The notes beneath the pieces were generated by a model. The model had not been told where the DNA came from and did not search any database. It saw only the letters and a list, made by a program, of their open reading frames with translations. Below, in pieces: positions 54,842-62,373 of a stretch of 62,373 bases of DNA. The translations under genes were made by a program, and so were the position numbers. Positions within the stretch are counted from its first letter, which is position 1; each line of letters starts with the position of its first letter. The DNA is taken from contig DAHUZH010000006.1 in assembly GCA_027306695.1 (NCBI GenBank), positions 1 through 62,373 on the forward strand, read 5' to 3'. Source of the stretch: Acidobacteriaceae bacterium (GTDB taxonomy: Bacteria; Acidobacteriota; Terriglobia; Terriglobales; Acidobacteriaceae).

Positions 54842-55465
54842 ATGCCGAAGCGATTTATCGTTGCGCTCAAATTCGTTGTGTTCCCTGCGTGTCTGGTTCC
54901 ACTGGGCCTACTGGTGTATCACGGGTTCACCAACGCACTGGGGCCGGACCCGGTGGCGACCATCACCCATACCACCGGATACTGGACGCTGTACTTTCTG
55001 CTGATCTCGCTCGCCGTCACGCCGGTACGCCGGTTGAGCACTCATCTGGCATCGCTCATCCGCTTCCGCCGTATGCTGGGGCTGTTCGCCTTCTTCTACG
55101 GAACGCTGCACCTGTTCACCTGGATATGGCTCTTCTCGAACTTCGATGTGCATGCCATGCTGCACGACATCGCCAAGCGGCCCTTCATCACCATGGGCAT
55201 GCTGGGCTGGACGTTGATGCTGCCGCTGGCTGCAACTTCAACCATTTGGTCGATTCGCAAACTGGGCGGCAAGCGCTGGATGATGCTGCATCGCCTGGCC
55301 TACTTCGCGGCGACTGCGGGAGTAATCCATTACTGGTGGATTGTGAAGACCGGCGTGCGCACACCGTGGAAGGTGACAGTGGTCCTGGCCATCCTGCTGC
55401 TGGCGCGCATCGTTTGGACGGCGATGGAATCCGCGCGAAAAAGAAAAGTCGCCGTCGCGGCTTAG
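54842..55465 (+). CDS. msrQ: Haem-binding membrane subunit MsrQ
   Basis: Inner-membrane haem b/FMN protein that passes electrons from the respiratory chain or flavin to MsrP. 207 aa, about six hydrophobic helices. Family motifs: TGYWTLYFLLISLAVTPVRR, RFRRMLGLFAFFYGTLHLFTW, RPFITMGMLGWTLMLPLAATS and WMMLHRLAYFAATAGVIHYWW, containing the conserved haem-ligand histidines. It runs to within 4 bases of the convergent adenine methylase stop. Confidence 0.95.
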   Translation: MPKRFIVALKFVVFPACLVPLGLLVYHGFTNALGPDPVATITHTTGYWTLYFLLISLAVTPVRRLSTHLASLIRFRRMLGLFAFFYGTLHLFTWIWLFSNFDVHAMLHDIAKRPFITMGMLGWTLMLPLAATSTIWSIRKLGGKRWMMLHRLAYFAATAGVIHYWWIVKTGVRTPWKVTVVLAILLLARIVWTAMESARKRKVAVAA

Positions 55466-56361
55466 ACCGAATGTCTGAGCCAGTCTAAATCACGACCTAC
55501 GAGCAGTTCGGTCATTTCTGCATGGTGAGTGTTCTTCATGGGGATGGCGCAGGTATCGAAATTATGCTGACGCGCCAGGGTTTCGACGCCTTCAGCATTA
55601 TCGTAGGTCATCAGAAAATCGCCTGTGATGGTCGCGGCGATATCGAACAGCGCCTCATGGTTGAGCTCGTTATGCGAATAGAGACGCTTGCCAGCCTTCT
55701 TGCCAGCCGCCGTATAAGGAGGGTCGATAAAAAATGCGGCGTCGGCCCTGTGCGCATATTCTTTAAGAACGGCCAGACCGTCGCCGTGAATAAAGCGTAT
55801 CCGTTTCTTCACATGTGCAATATTTACGATCCTCTTACCTAGAGTTTCGGGATACCAGCGCGACTTTATGCCACGACCGTTCTCTCCATTCTTGAGAACA
55901 CCCGATCCCGGGGCCAAAATTCCTCCGTGATTCACCCGGTTACGCAGGATCGTGTGAAAGGCCATGTCCTCTCGTGACCTATCGCGTTTCCCAAGTTCTG
56001 CGTGAACATTTTCAAGGGTCAAATCGAACCGGATGATTCGATCGACAAGTTGCTGGCTGCCGCCGTTGAAAATCGTTTGCCACACTGCGGAAACTTCATC
56101 ATCACGCTCGACCATCAGGACGCTTTCCGCAAGCTCCTCAAAAGCTGCGGTGAGACTCACGATGGCGCCTCCGGCAAAAGGCTCGATCAGTTCTGTTGGC
56201 TTCGCTGGTCGGCTTTTCAACCATCGTCGCACAACAGGAATCAGCCAAGTTTTGCCTCCGGGATAACGAAACGGACTGCGCTGCGGCACTGACGCCACGT
56301 TCACAATATGACCATGGTGAGGTTTGTGTCGAACTTCTGGAAAAAGCGTTGTTTGTTCCAT
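55462..56361 (-). CDS. D12-class N6-adenine DNA methyltransferase
   Basis: 299 aa. FRYPGGKTWL (residues 31-40) is the D12-class motif X, EPFAGGAIVSL (60-70) the SAM-binding motif I, and FIDPPYTAAGKK with DPPY at 213-216 the catalytic motif IV. The alpha-class order matches Dam/DpnM-type enzymes, which methylate adenine. Start ATG at 56361, 7 bases after the stop of the restriction gene, so the two form one operon with the nuclease first. The stop region overlaps the msrQ 3' end by 4 bases. Base composition is AT-richer than the neighbours, hinting at transfer. Confidence 0.92.
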   Translation of the reverse strand: MEQTTLFPEVRHKPHHGHIVNVASVPQRSPFRYPGGKTWLIPVVRRWLKSRPAKPTELIEPFAGGAIVSLTAAFEELAESVLMVERDDEVSAVWQTIFNGGSQQLVDRIIRFDLTLENVHAELGKRDRSREDMAFHTILRNRVNHGGILAPGSGVLKNGENGRGIKSRWYPETLGKRIVNIAHVKKRIRFIHGDGLAVLKEYAHRADAAFFIDPPYTAAGKKAGKRLYSHNELNHEALFDIAATITGDFLMTYDNAEGVETLARQHNFDTCAIPMKNTHHAEMTELLVGRDLDWLRHSV

Positions 56362-56368
56362 GATGTGT

Positions 56369-57292
56369 CTACAAATTTTCTAGTTCTTCCAAAATATCTG
56401 GCTCATCTGTAGGAATATCGGAGGGCACATCTGCAAGTTGTGCCAGGCTTGCCCCTTCGAGCTTTGCATCTAGCTTGGTTTGTAAATTTGCGATAAACTC
56501 CTCCACTGAACCCGGCTTGGATATCGTGATCTTATTCAGTGCGGCCCTGAATTTGGTATAAACCGTCTGGGTAAGTACCAAATTGTGACGCTGCTGTCGT
56601 TTATCGAAAATAAGATCGTAGATGAGCCATGCAATATCTGCGGCATCTTTGGGGACTTCTGGTAAATCAGGCAACGTTTCATAAAATGCACGATGAACAG
56701 CCACAGCTTGTTTGCGGTTCCATGCCTTCAAGATGCCACCTTTAAAGATAAGCTGCGGAGCAAGCCGCTTGCGCGATGAAGACAAGTAATCGGGCGCGGG
56801 ATTTTTCTTTCGGCTATGCTGCCAATCAACGCTGAGATATTCTTCTCTATTTTCCATCAATGGCTTAAAAAATGTTTTTCGCAAATTGCCGCTGATGTAA
56901 ACCGTCTGCACCTCAAGAGAGCCAAAATCGGTCACGGTCCCTTTTTCGTCATAAGCTACGAGCACTACGTCAATATTTCCGGCAGATTTTCCGGTCTTAT
57001 CTTTCAGTCGCACCTCAACCAGCGTGGTCCATTGTGTGCCCGCTGGAAAAAAGAATTCTGCCGCGTGGTCGGCGATGATCCATTCTTGTCGGAGCCGCAC
57101 TGGACAAATAACAGCCAGATCGCTGCCATGATTGATGGTGCAAACTCCGAGCGGATCTATGATGCTGTCTTTCGTACAATTCGGCACTTTATTGTTGTAG
57201 GGGCATAGCCGATTCCGGCGATAGCGTTGTGCCTCCTCAGTGTTGCTATCAGGAGGAAAACCAAAAAGTTCCGCAATGGGCTGTCTCGACAA
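56369..57292 (-). CDS. NotI-family type II restriction endonuclease
   Basis: 307 aa. The N-terminus shares the order of NotI: IAELFGFPP, TEEAQRYRRN, then CPYNNKVPNC (C30, C39), PLGVCTINHG (C51) and AVICPVR (C63). In NotI four such cysteines hold an iron atom. The nuclease core candidates are D109 (NIDVVLVAY) and E127-x-Q129 (FGSLEVQTVYISG). Start is uncertain: TTG at 57292 has GAGG too close, but an in-frame stop lies about 45 bases further up and no ATG intervenes. The gene is AT-rich relative to flanks. Probably acts with the adjacent methylase to cut unmodified foreign DNA. Confidence 0.85.
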   Translation of the reverse strand: MSRQPIAELFGFPPDSNTEEAQRYRRNRLCPYNNKVPNCTKDSIIDPLGVCTINHGSDLAVICPVRLRQEWIIADHAAEFFFPAGTQWTTLVEVRLKDKTGKSAGNIDVVLVAYDEKGTVTDFGSLEVQTVYISGNLRKTFFKPLMENREEYLSVDWQHSRKKNPAPDYLSSSRKRLAPQLIFKGGILKAWNRKQAVAVHRAFYETLPDLPEVPKDAADIAWLIYDLIFDKRQQRHNLVLTQTVYTKFRAALNKITISKPGSVEEFIANLQTKLDAKLEGASLAQLADVPSDIPTDEPDILEELENL

Positions 57293-57348
57293 TTCCTCGA
57301 CCTTTCTGCATGTATCGTACTTTGTGTTGATTCAAAAATGGCTGTCGT

Positions 57349-58050
57349 TCAGCAGCTACCGCGCAACTCCATCGCTCTTCTTACTGGCTCAAATGTCGTC
57401 CGATGCAGCGGGCATGGGCCATGCTCAGCGAGCGCGCGCAGATGTTCCTCAGTACCGTAGCCCTTGTGCGAGGCGAACCCGTACTGCGGATATTCCTCGT
57501 GGTACGCGCGCATCCATGCGTCGCGATAGACCTTAGCGACGATGGATGCAGCAGCGATGGAAATGCTGATCGAATCGCCGTAAATGATCCCCTTCTGCAT
57601 GCATGGCGTATCGAGCCGCTCGGCGTCAATCAACAGAAAGTCCGGTTGCGGAGAAAGCTGCGCGATGGCCGCCAGCATCGCCTGGTGCGAGGCGCGGCGG
57701 ATATTGATGGCGTCAATCGTGGCTGCATCGGCAAAGCCGATCGTGATGGCGACGGCCCTACTGCGGATGACTGCATCGAGCCGCTCGCGCTCTTCCGGCA
57801 AAAGCTGCTTGGAGTCTCGTACGCCGCGCAAGCGGACCTTCTCCGGCAGAATGACGGCCGCCGCGACCACTGGGCCGAACAACGCGCCGCGGCCCACTTC
57901 ATCCACGCCGGCAATGGCGACAGCGCCTTGTTTCCGCGCCTCGCGCTCGTGCCGGTCGCTACAGACCAGCGCGCGGAGACGACGCATCTTCTCCGTTTGT
58001 TTCGAGATTGGCTTCTCTTGTTGGAGAGAGTTGGGAAAACTCTTCGTCAC
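57349..58050 (-). CDS. rnhB: Ribonuclease HII
   Basis: Removes ribonucleotides and RNA primers from RNA-DNA hybrids. 233 aa. AGVDEVGRGALFGPVVAAAV carries the Asp-Glu metal pair; LLIDAERLD and SIAAASIVAKVYRD supply the remaining acidic residues and conserved Ser; YPQYGFASHKGYGTEEH is also diagnostic. About 40 extra N-terminal residues precede the core, so a start at the internal ATG (residue 22) is possible. In related genomes this gene commonly sits beside rplS; here a divergent gene intervenes. Confidence 0.95.
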   Translation of the reverse strand: MTKSFPNSLQQEKPISKQTEKMRRLRALVCSDRHEREARKQGAVAIAGVDEVGRGALFGPVVAAAVILPEKVRLRGVRDSKQLLPEERERLDAVIRSRAVAITIGFADAATIDAINIRRASHQAMLAAIAQLSPQPDFLLIDAERLDTPCMQKGIIYGDSISISIAAASIVAKVYRDAWMRAYHEEYPQYGFASHKGYGTEEHLRALAEHGPCPLHRTTFEPVRRAMELRGSC

Positions 58051-58139
58051 GGCATGAGTGTATAACCTGGGCCGGGAAGAAAAAAGTCGAATCTGGAAAC
58101 CTGATACATTGGCCTTGCGAGAATCATTCTAACGATGCG

Positions 58140-59105
58140 ATGAGATGGGCCCTGCCTTTACGCTGTCCGATTTATATTTTTCTGCTGCTTGTCGCCGCTT
58201 CGGTCCCGCTGGAGGCCCAGACCCATTCCACCACTTCCAACCCTCCGGCGGTCCAGCCTTCCAATGAGCCGGATTCGTCGTTCGACGTAGCGGAGGACCT
58301 GCTCGCGCTCGATGGCCCAGAACTGCCGCAGCGCGGCTTCAACGCTTCCGCCGGGTTCAATGGCCTGCATGACTCGCAGCTTGGATGGGCCGGTTTTGTA
58401 CAGCCAGCAATTTCATATCGGTTCAACCGCAGATACAGCGCGGACGCGACCATCCCCATCTATTTTTACCGGAATGGATTCAAGTACAACCCACTCGACA
58501 TCGCAAAGGAAAAACTGAGTTCTCAGATGGGCGAACTCGGCGACACGACCATTGCCGGACATGCGCAGTTCTCGCCAGGCCGGCTGGACTACACCGCGAC
58601 AGCGGCCATGAATGCGCCAACTGGAGACAAGACCTATGGACTGAGCACAGGGCGCGTCACCTATGTGCTGATGAATGACTTTGAAACCGTACTCGACGCA
58701 TTCACCCCGCAAATTCAACTTGGGTTTGGCGACAACAGCGATCTGGTGAACCGGAAGGTGCAGCGAAACTACGATACGCTCGGCTCTCTGGCTTACTTCC
58801 AGGCCGGCGGGGCCTACACGCTACCGCGGAACTGGAACGTGGAAAGCGACGCGTATGAGCAGCTTCCCATCGGCAATCAGAAGCTCTACACGAACGTGAC
58901 CATCCGCAAGAAACGCATTCTGATACCGACCAATGGCAGCGCGGAGGACAATGGTGTCACTGTGTATCTGTACGCGCCGTCTACAGCACACTTTCAATTT
59001 TCGTCTTATTACAATCGCAGCTTTCGCCTGGCAGACGACACGGTTGGCGTCACACTGACATTCGCGCTGAAAACACCAAAGGCAATTCTGCCGCTAATTC
59101 CCTGA
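58140..59105 (+). CDS. Putative outer membrane beta-barrel protein
   Basis: 321 aa from the ATG at 58140, followed by a signal peptide (CPIYIFLLLVAASVPLEAQ). A Ser/Pro-rich linker of about 50 residues leads into a region of alternating short amphipathic beta-strands: AISYRFNRRYSADATIPIYF, LDYTATAAMNAPTGDKTYGL, FTPQIQLGFGDNSDL and HFQFSSYYNRSFRLADDTVG, ending in TLTFALKTPKAILPLIP. That pattern suits an outer membrane barrel, such as a transporter-like protein of unknown substrate. It is divergent from rnhB, convergent with rplS, and interrupts the cluster. Confidence 0.75.
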   Translation: MRWALPLRCPIYIFLLLVAASVPLEAQTHSTTSNPPAVQPSNEPDSSFDVAEDLLALDGPELPQRGFNASAGFNGLHDSQLGWAGFVQPAISYRFNRRYSADATIPIYFYRNGFKYNPLDIAKEKLSSQMGELGDTTIAGHAQFSPGRLDYTATAAMNAPTGDKTYGLSTGRVTYVLMNDFETVLDAFTPQIQLGFGDNSDLVNRKVQRNYDTLGSLAYFQAGGAYTLPRNWNVESDAYEQLPIGNQKLYTNVTIRKKRILIPTNGSAEDNGVTVYLYAPSTAHFQFSSYYNRSFRLADDTVGVTLTFALKTPKAILPLIP

Positions 59106-59128
59106 CCTGCAATCTTCTGCCGCAAAAC

Positions 59129-59168
59129 ATTCAGGCCGCATTCCCTGCATGGGAAGTGCGGCCTGAAT
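59129..59168. terminator. Bidirectional hairpin between the barrel gene and rplS
   Basis: ATTCAGGCCGCATTCCC (59129-59145) pairs with GGGAAGTGCGGCCTGAAT (59151-59168), one bulged base, 5-base loop. Flanked by AAAA on the left and ATATTTC on the right, so it can end transcription on both strands. Confidence 0.75.
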
Positions 59169-59203
59169 ATTTCACGGAAATAGTTCGGCTGATACGGAGA
59201 AAA

Positions 59204-59551
59204 CTAATCCGCTTCGCGCAGACGGGCTGCCTTGCCGCGCAATGCACGCAGATAAAAGAGTTTGGAGCGGCGTACCTTCGCGGAACGAACCTTTTCCACC
59301 TTTTCCACCACCTTGCAGTGGAGCGGGAAGATGCGCTCGACGCCCTGGCCGAAGCTCATCTTGCGGACGGTAAAGCTGCCCTCCGCGCCGTTCTTGCGCG
59401 CGATCACGATGCCTTCAAAGGCCTGCACGCGTTCCTTGTCGCCTTCTTTAATTTTGACCTGGACGCGAACCGTGTCGCCGGGGCTGAAGTCGGGAAGGTC
59501 GGTGCGCTGAAGCTTGGCAGCCAGACGCTGCATGACAGGATGAATCGACAT
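59204..59551 (-). CDS. rplS: 50S ribosomal protein L19
   Basis: 115 aa, standard length. Family motifs: [54 protein letters not shown] and [20 protein letters not shown]. Located at the 30S-50S interface. Normally encoded after trmD in a rimM-trmD-rplS operon; here about 880 bases, including a mobile element, separate it from trmD. Confidence 0.97.
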   Translation of the reverse strand: MSIHPVMQRLAAKLQRTDLPDFSPGDTVRVQVKIKEGDKERVQAFEGIVIARKNGAEGSFTVRKMSFGQGVERIFPLHCKVVEKVEKVRSAKVRRSKLFYLRALRGKAARLREAD

Positions 59552-59672
59552 AAATAATTCCTATTCTTTCAATGAGGTTGCAGCAGGAAGATTGGCCCTT
59601 AGAAATCGGAGTAGGGGCCAAAACATCAGTTTACACGGAATCAGGCATTTTGTGCGTGTTTCATCTCCTGCT

Positions 59673-60447
59673 GGTAGTGGGTCAATTTGAATTTTGACGA
59701 CTTTCTCATACCGTGTTTCCGATTAGACGGTAACCTGGTACTCGGTCTTAACCAAATCGCTCGCATAATGCTGAGTCGCTACGTGACGGAGTCGGATATC
59801 TCGCGGTAGCGTGCCGAAGAGAGGGATTCCGTCTCCAATCAGCACAGGTACGCGAGTGATAATGAGGCGTTGAATGAGACCTGCGCGCAAGAACCGTTGA
59901 ATCGTAATCCCGCCGTCAATGTAGAGGTGGTGGGCACCGCTGGCAGCGAGTTTTGCAACAATCTCAGTCGGATCTCCAGCCATCTGCTCCACAGTGCCTC
60001 CGCGCGCCGCAGACAAGTCGACAGGCCGACTACTCAGAACCACGACGCGTTTGTGACCATATGGCCAGTCCGTAAAAGTCAGAACCGTCTCGAACGTGTT
60101 GCGGCCTATCACAAGCGCATCGACACTTTCCATGAACTCGTCGTAGCCGTGCGGTTCACCGCCGCCAGGCGGCAGAAAGTCGAGGTCGCCGTTCGGCCGC
60201 GCAATGAATCCGTCGACGCTGATCCCAATAAAAACAGACACTGTCATCGTGGACTCCCCACGGGCGGCATTATACCTTTGACCAGCAATGCCTGTGTGTA
60301 ACTTGCGAGCGGACGACAATTAAGAACCATGGGCATCTGCTGATTTGGCTCTTGGGTTCATAACCAGAAGTCGAAAGATTCAAATGAGTGCCTAAAAAAC
60401 AGAACCCTTACGGGGACTTGGCCTTGATCTCAAACTGACCCACTACC
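59673..60447. mobile_element. 775-bp non-autonomous transposon-like element carrying a reductase gene
   Basis: Ends: GGTAGTGGGTCAATTTGA (59673-59690) and TCAAACTGACCCACTACC (60430-60447), 18-bp inverted repeats with one mismatch. Both are bordered by the direct repeat CTCCTGCT (59665-59672 and 60448-60455), a perfect 8-bp target duplication. The only gene inside is the DHFR-like reductase; there is no transposase. 8-bp duplications with GG ends fit IS1595-type transposition (inference). The element lies in the 3' end of trmD. Confidence 0.88.
59723..60247 (-). CDS. RibD-C/dihydrofolate-reductase-fold protein
   Basis: 174 aa from the ATG at 60247, with GGGGAG upstream; an upstream ATG at 60319 is unsupported. 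FIGISVDGFIARPNGDLDFL, VDALVIGRNTFETVLTF, RVVVLSSRP, HHLYIDGGITIQRFLRAGLI and LIITRVPVLIGDGIPLFG are the characteristic motifs of the YyaP/RibD C-terminal DHFR-like group, NADPH-binding reductases of mostly unknown substrate. It is the only cargo of the 775-bp element, so it was acquired with it. Resistance or detoxification roles are possible but unproven. Confidence 0.9.
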   Translation of the reverse strand: MTVSVFIGISVDGFIARPNGDLDFLPPGGGEPHGYDEFMESVDALVIGRNTFETVLTFTDWPYGHKRVVVLSSRPVDLSAARGGTVEQMAGDPTEIVAKLAASGAHHLYIDGGITIQRFLRAGLIQRLIITRVPVLIGDGIPLFGTLPRDIRLRHVATQHYASDLVKTEYQVTV

Positions 60448-61263
60448 CTCCTGCTGCAACTCCTCCAGCAACGCGCGATCTTCTATGCTGAGAGTCTTAC
60501 TCAGCGCAGCCGATTGGAGCAGCTCCGGGCGATTGCGCAGTGTTTTCGTCAGCGATTGCCTGCGGCGCCAGCGGCGAATCTCTTCGTGATTGCCGGAGCT
60601 GAGCACGGGCGGCACGGCGACGCCGCGAAACTCCGGCGGGCGCGTGTAGTGCGGGTAGTCGAGCAGGCCGCCAGAATCGCAGGTGGAACGCGGCGGCATT
60701 TCGGCTGCGTCGAGATCGATTGTTTCTTCCGCTGCAAAACTCTCATAGCGCGCGGAATCCTGGTTGCCCAGTACGCCGGGCAGAAGTCTGCTGACGGCAT
60801 CCACAATCACGGCAGCAGCCAATTCGCCGCCGGAGATCACGTAGTCGCCAATGGAAAGCTCGGAGTCGGCCAGCAGTTCATTCACGCGCTCATCGACGCC
60901 TTCATAGCGCCCGCAGAGAAAAACCACGCGCTCCAGTGTCGCCATCTCTCGCGCCAGGGCCTGGGTAAATGGTTTGCCCTGCGCGGAGAGCAGCACCACG
61001 CGCTCGCGAGATGTATCGCGTTCCGGCTTCTCCGCGATTCCTAACGGTTCGACGGCGCGAAAGATCGGTTCCGGCTTCAGCACCATGCCTTCCCCGCCGC
61101 CAAAGGGACGGTCATCGACGGTCTGGTGGCGATCGGTCGTGAAGTCGCGCAGGTTATGAATGTCCACTCGTACGATTCCTGCGTCGAGAGCACGGCGCAG
61201 AACACCGAAGCTGAATGGGCCTTCAAAAAATTGCGGAAACACGGTGATGATGTCGAATTGCAT
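60430..61263 (-). CDS. trmD: tRNA (guanine(37)-N1)-methyltransferase
   Basis: Methylates G37 of tRNAs to prevent frameshifting; trefoil-knot SPOUT enzyme. 277 aa. [72 protein letters not shown] and YTRPPEFRG are diagnostic. The last residues GSGSV and the stop come from the inserted element: before insertion the frame would have ended QQEMKHAQNA. That tail is beyond the catalytic domain, so activity is probably kept. Confidence 0.96.
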   Translation of the reverse strand: MQFDIITVFPQFFEGPFSFGVLRRALDAGIVRVDIHNLRDFTTDRHQTVDDRPFGGGEGMVLKPEPIFRAVEPLGIAEKPERDTSRERVVLLSAQGKPFTQALAREMATLERVVFLCGRYEGVDERVNELLADSELSIGDYVISGGELAAAVIVDAVSRLLPGVLGNQDSARYESFAAEETIDLDAAEMPPRSTCDSGGLLDYPHYTRPPEFRGVAVPPVLSSGNHEEIRRWRRRQSLTKTLRNRPELLQSAALSKTLSIEDRALLEELQQEGSGSV

Positions 61264-61287
61264 GGGCTGGCCTTGGTATGGCGTTGG

Positions 61288-61854
61288 CTACAGGTCGGCT
61301 TTCTTCCATTTGATGTTGCAACCCAGGCTGGGTAGCTGTTCGGCGGGGACCGGCTGGCCTGCCAGCACGGCATCGATAGCGGCACGCAGATCGCGGCCAT
61401 CGACAGGGACGTCATTTCCCGGACGGCTCGCGTCGAGCTGCCCACGATAAACGAGCTTGTGACCTGCATCGAACAGAAAAAAGTCCGGCGTACAGGCGGC
61501 GGAATATGCGCGCGCCACATCCTGCGTCTCGTCGAATAAGTAATGAAAGGTAAAGCGATTGCGCATGGACTGCGCGCGCAACCCCTCTGGCGCATCGTCT
61601 GGATGCACAACTGCATCGTTGCTGCCGATGGCGACGATCCCCAACCCCTGGCTGGCGTAATCGTGCCCGATTTTCGCAAGCTGCTGTTCAACGTGCTTCA
61701 CGAATGGACAATGCGTGCAGAGGAACATGACCAGCAGTCCACGCATGCCGGAAAACTGGCGTAGCGAGATGATCTGGCCGGAAACAACATCGGGCAAAGA
61801 AAAATCTGGCGCCGGTGTGCCCAGCGCAAGCATGGTGGAGGCGGTACGTGTCAT
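61288..61854 (-). CDS. AhpC/TSA-type thioredoxin-fold protein
   Basis: 188 aa from the ATG at 61854; AAGGAA lies about 11 bases upstream. The redoxin core has LGTPAPDFSLPDVVSGQIIS and the active-site region MFLCTHCPFVKHVEQQLA, with a CTHC redox pair where many relatives have NTHC. GIVAIGSNDAVVHPDD, RAYSAACTPDFFLFDAGHKL and YRGQLDASRPG are typical of the YP/peroxiredoxin-like subgroup. No signal peptide. Lies between rimM and trmD on the same strand, so transcribed with translation-related genes. Confidence 0.87.
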   Translation of the reverse strand: MTRTASTMLALGTPAPDFSLPDVVSGQIISLRQFSGMRGLLVMFLCTHCPFVKHVEQQLAKIGHDYASQGLGIVAIGSNDAVVHPDDAPEGLRAQSMRNRFTFHYLFDETQDVARAYSAACTPDFFLFDAGHKLVYRGQLDASRPGNDVPVDGRDLRAAIDAVLAGQPVPAEQLPSLGCNIKWKKADL

Positions 61855-61936
61855 CGAATTACTTGTTCCTTTCCAATACTTTTGGATGCTGACAAAAAAC
61901 CTGCACGCAGCAGGTAAATCTCTGTCCATCTCCAGA

Positions 61937-62373
61937 CTATTCCAGCGACGTTTCTTCCTGCTGCTGCGCGCGTTCTTCTTCACTCAGAGGCGCATTGACT
62001 TCCAGCAGCCCGGCGGGCAGCTTCATCTCCAGGCAACGACCGGGCAAATCGAGCCGCACCAAGTACGCGCGCGCAAATGGGACCCAATGTTCCGCGCCGT
62101 CACTGCCGTTAACGACCAGCATGTCCGCAGTTTTCTCCTGCTGGATGACATCGCGGATCGTCCCTATCGCAGGATGGTCCGGCTGATTGAGATCGACCAC
62201 CCGGCAGCCGATCAGGTCGCCGATGAATACCTCATCCGGCCCGAGAGGAATACGCTGCTCCGCAGGAATGACCACTTCGGCCCCGCGCAACTCTTCGGCG
62301 GCGGAGATGGAATCGACGTTGGCAAATTTCAGTACGACGCGGCCTTTGTGCAGCCATGATTGCTCTATCGTGA
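61937..62373 (-). CDS. rimM: Ribosome maturation factor RimM (5' truncated by window edge)
   Basis: 16S rRNA processing factor that binds ribosomal protein S19. The frame is open to the window edge: upstream of the first visible ATG-like position the codons read SWLHKGRVVLKFANVDSIS, a conserved RimM segment, so the true start is beyond 62373. Then AAEELRGAEVVIP, DLIGCRVVDL, IGTIRDVIQQ and the PRC-barrel end. The acidic Glu/Gln tail (EEERAQQQEE) ends the protein. Upstream of the redoxin and trmD genes. Confidence 0.93.
   Translation of the reverse strand, partial: TIEQSWLHKGRVVLKFANVDSISAAEELRGAEVVIPAEQRIPLGPDEVFIGDLIGCRVVDLNQPDHPAIGTIRDVIQQEKTADMLVVNGSDGAEHWVPFARAYLVRLDLPGRCLEMKLPAGLLEVNAPLSEEERAQQQEETSLE

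Noticed and set aside
1-62373. tRNA genes, CRISPR arrays or prophage
   Set aside because: No cloverleaf-like tRNA, no regularly spaced direct repeats and no phage structural or integrase genes were seen.

Overview
The window looks like chromosome of a high-GC, Gram-negative bacterium, most probably an acidobacterium (Terriglobia-like). That placement is inference. It rests on outer-membrane proteins, Tat-exported MsrP with MsrQ, a multihaem cytochrome c, many secreted TPR proteins and frequent GTG/TTG starts. No rRNA or tRNA is visible, so the taxon cannot be pinned down. Almost every gene is a normal chromosomal one. There is no prophage, CRISPR array or intact transposase.

Layout. 0-13 kb: 3' end of ileS with overlapping lspA, a DoxX-like membrane protein pair, uvrA with a TPR lipoprotein-like partner, a SprT-like protein, lgt, hpt, deoC and a GAF-GAF-PP2C phosphatase. 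13-25 kb: TPR protein, aroA, a TolC-type outer membrane protein, truA, an M20 peptidase, a secreted amidohydrolase, an MBL-fold enzyme and a DMT exporter. 25-36.5 kb: an HtrA protease, a His-rich peptidoglycan-binding protein, lysA coupled to an alpha/beta hydrolase, a zinc-ribbon/PspC protein, a TPR protein, two unrecognised proteins, thiD, rlpA and pyrF. 36.5-44.3 kb: Tat amidase, two secreted proteins of unknown function, an Old Yellow Enzyme remnant, a 59-aa zinc-ribbon protein missed by long-ORF calling, an octahaem cytochrome, a CPBP protease and accA. 44.3-62.4 kb: an orphan HigA-type regulator, dnaE, an MFS exporter, a CCA/poly(A) polymerase with a histone-H1-like tail, an acyltransferase, msrPQ, a restriction-modification pair, and a dispersed rimM-trmD-rplS-rnhB cluster.

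The most interesting material is in accessory and non-coding DNA. (1) A 775-bp element at 59673-60447 has 18-bp terminal inverted repeats and a perfect 8-bp target duplication (CTCCTGCT). It sits in the 3' end of trmD, carries only a dihydrofolate-reductase-like gene, and has replaced the last residues of TrmD; removing it in silico restores a different natural stop. (2) A NotI-family restriction enzyme is paired with a D12-class adenine methylase, so its target cannot be the NotI site. (3) Several small palindromic elements are present: a GTCATCCTGAG family, a TAGCGG...CCGCTA-bounded class that in two places begins exactly on a gene's stop codon, and a separate 130-bp MITE-like element with perfect 16-bp ends. 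(4) Two housekeeping enzymes (UvrA and the CCA/poly(A) polymerase) carry Lys/Ala-rich additions.
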